In this document: one piece after another, positions 5,450-7,707 of the stretch
Layout of the letters: every line of letters begins with the position of its first letter
Numbering within the stretch: the first letter of the stretch is position 1
The notes under the pieces: generated by a model
Seen by the model: the letters and a program-made list of their open reading frames with translations, nothing else
Databases searched by the model: none
What the model was told of the DNA's origin: nothing
From: an uncultured Eubacterium sp.
GTDB lineage: Bacteria > Bacillota > Clostridia > Lachnospirales > Lachnospiraceae
NCBI GenBank assembly: GCA_946412445.1
Contig: CAMKHH010000048.1
Coordinates: forward strand, 1 to 7,707
Length of the DNA stretch: 7,707 bases
Reading direction: 5' to 3'
Made by a program: the position numbers and the translations under genes

Positions 5450-6361
5450 ATGACATACACAGAATTTCAGACTGCGCTGGCTGATGAGGTACAATTGATC
5501 GCCGATGAAGGGATGAGTGTCTCTATACAACAGCTGCTCAAAAATAATGGGGTAATTATGAACGCTTTATGTATCAGACACGAACGCGATGCAATGTCTC
5601 CGGTTATTTATCTCGATAGTTATTACACCCGCTACAACCAGGGAGTGCCGCTGCCCCATCTGGCCAGATATCTGCTCGATCAATACCGAAAAGATATCCT
5701 CCGGAATGCCGATATTTCCATACATGCATTTCAAAATTTTGAAGATGCACAGAAAAACATTTATTGCCGGATTGTAAATTACGAACTAAACACCGGACGC
5801 CTTTTGGAAATTCCTCACAAACGTTTTCTGGATCTTGCCATCACCTACTATTATCAGGTAGATGATTCAGTTCTAAAAGATGCCACTGTTATGATTACGA
5901 ATTCACACTGCAGCCAGTGGAATCTTTCCCCCCAAGCCCTTCAAGAAACAGCCTGGGAAAACACACTTCATCAGCTTCCTCCCAATCTCCAGAGCATGGA
6001 AGAGGCGCTATGTGAGCTTTTAGGGGAAGAAGCACCGGAGGAGGGCTGCATTCTCCCGCCTCCCGACGCCTCACCGATTCCCATGTATCTTCTTTCCAAC
6101 AAAAACCGCTGCCTGGGTGCCATATGCATGTTGTATCCGGGTGCACTGCGCAAAGCCGCCGCACATCTGCAGTCAAATCTCTTTATACTTCCCAGCAGTA
6201 TACACGAATGTATTCTCATCCCGGAATCCCAGACCTTACCCAAAGAAGAGCTTGAAGAGATGGTGAAAAGCATCAATGAAACACAGCTGGAACCACAAGA
6301 AGTTCTTTCTAACCGGGTGTATTATTATAGTCGCTGTGAGGATTGCATCCAGTTGGAATAG
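5450..6361 (+). CDS. DUF5688-like protein of unknown function
   Basis: No biochemical function is known to me. The 303-residue soluble protein resembles the DUF5688 family, which I associate with Lachnospiraceae; the match is from memory of the pattern. It has no signal peptide, membrane helix or known catalytic motif. Recognisable blocks are KNNGVIMNAL at 31-40, SPVIYLDSYYTRYNQG at 50-65, a helical block with NFEDAQKNIYCRIVNYELN at 96-114, PHKRFLDLAITYYY at 122-135, and a C-terminal half with MYLLSNKNRCLGAICMLYPG at 212-231, LFILPSSIHECILIP at 244-258 and LSNRVYYYSR at 286-295. The middle (about 180-210) is acidic, then proline-rich, and probably a linker. It stands alone, divergent from the phosphatase and convergent with the GH1 gene, with its own promoter and a long leader. 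ATG is preferred over the GTG at 5438 because of the ribosome binding site spacing. Confidence 0.85.
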   Translation: MTYTEFQTALADEVQLIADEGMSVSIQQLLKNNGVIMNALCIRHERDAMSPVIYLDSYYTRYNQGVPLPHLARYLLDQYRKDILRNADISIHAFQNFEDAQKNIYCRIVNYELNTGRLLEIPHKRFLDLAITYYYQVDDSVLKDATVMITNSHCSQWNLSPQALQETAWENTLHQLPPNLQSMEEALCELLGEEAPEEGCILPPPDASPIPMYLLSNKNRCLGAICMLYPGALRKAAAHLQSNLFILPSSIHECILIPESQTLPKEELEEMVKSINETQLEPQEVLSNRVYYYSRCEDCIQLE

Positions 6362-6374
6362 TCCATAACATCAT

Positions 6375-7707
<1,333 letters not shown>

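Noticed and set aside
5229..5453. Plus-strand frame of 74 codons, hydrophobic, in the DUF5688 leader
   Set aside because: It begins at a TTG inside the promoter, the internal ATG at 5283 has no ribosome binding site, and it overlaps the start of the downstream gene. A small membrane leader peptide is not excluded but is unsupported.

Overview
The window reads as ordinary chromosomal DNA of a low-to-moderate-GC Gram-positive bacterium of the class Clostridia, most likely family Lachnospiraceae. The support is the divergent 650-residue type of NAD-dependent DNA ligase, an RluF-type pseudouridine synthase, a DUF5688-like protein (a family I know mainly from Lachnospiraceae), strong AGAGGA/GAGGAG ribosome binding sites, a tRNA gene without an encoded CCA end, and a GH1 phospho-glucosidase. 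The species cannot be fixed from sequence alone. I see no transposase, integrase, CRISPR array, toxin-antitoxin pair, phage gene or rRNA.

Layout. From 4024 down to 1, four minus-strand genes form a probable operon: a single-pass membrane protein of unknown function (4024-3296), RluF (3205-2498), LigA (2478-523) and the N-terminal part of a cardiolipin synthase (517 to the left edge, cut off). Gaps are 90, 19 and 5 bases, with no terminator hairpin between them. Just upstream is a minus-strand tRNA-Arg(CCG) gene (4190-4118). It has an excellent sigma-A promoter (TTGACA, 17 bases, TATGAT) and its own terminator (4107-4077), which lies only 53 bases before the operon's first start codon. I see no separate strong promoter for the operon, so read-through from the tRNA is possible.

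Next comes a very long, almost perfect palindrome (4259-4308). It is the likely terminator of a minus-strand gene for a secreted lipoprotein of the histidine phosphatase family (5147-4317). An intergenic stretch of about 300 bases (5148-5449) separates this gene from a divergent plus-strand gene for a DUF5688-like protein (5450-6361) and carries candidate promoters for both. The DUF5688 gene converges, with a 13-base gap and no visible terminator, on a GH1 6-phospho-beta-glucosidase gene (6375 to the right edge, minus strand) whose 5' end lies outside the window.

How the genes fit together. The left operon mixes housekeeping functions: rRNA modification, DNA nick sealing and anionic phospholipid synthesis. 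The right half is accessory: an extracytoplasmic phosphatase, an uncharacterised cytoplasmic family protein, and cleavage of phosphorylated beta-glucosides imported by a phosphotransferase system that is not in view. I found no convincing new multi-gene system. The most interesting points are the altered catalytic motifs of LigA, the lipoprotein phosphatase with its repetitive charged linker, the tRNA/operon junction, the long palindrome and the DUF5688-like gene.
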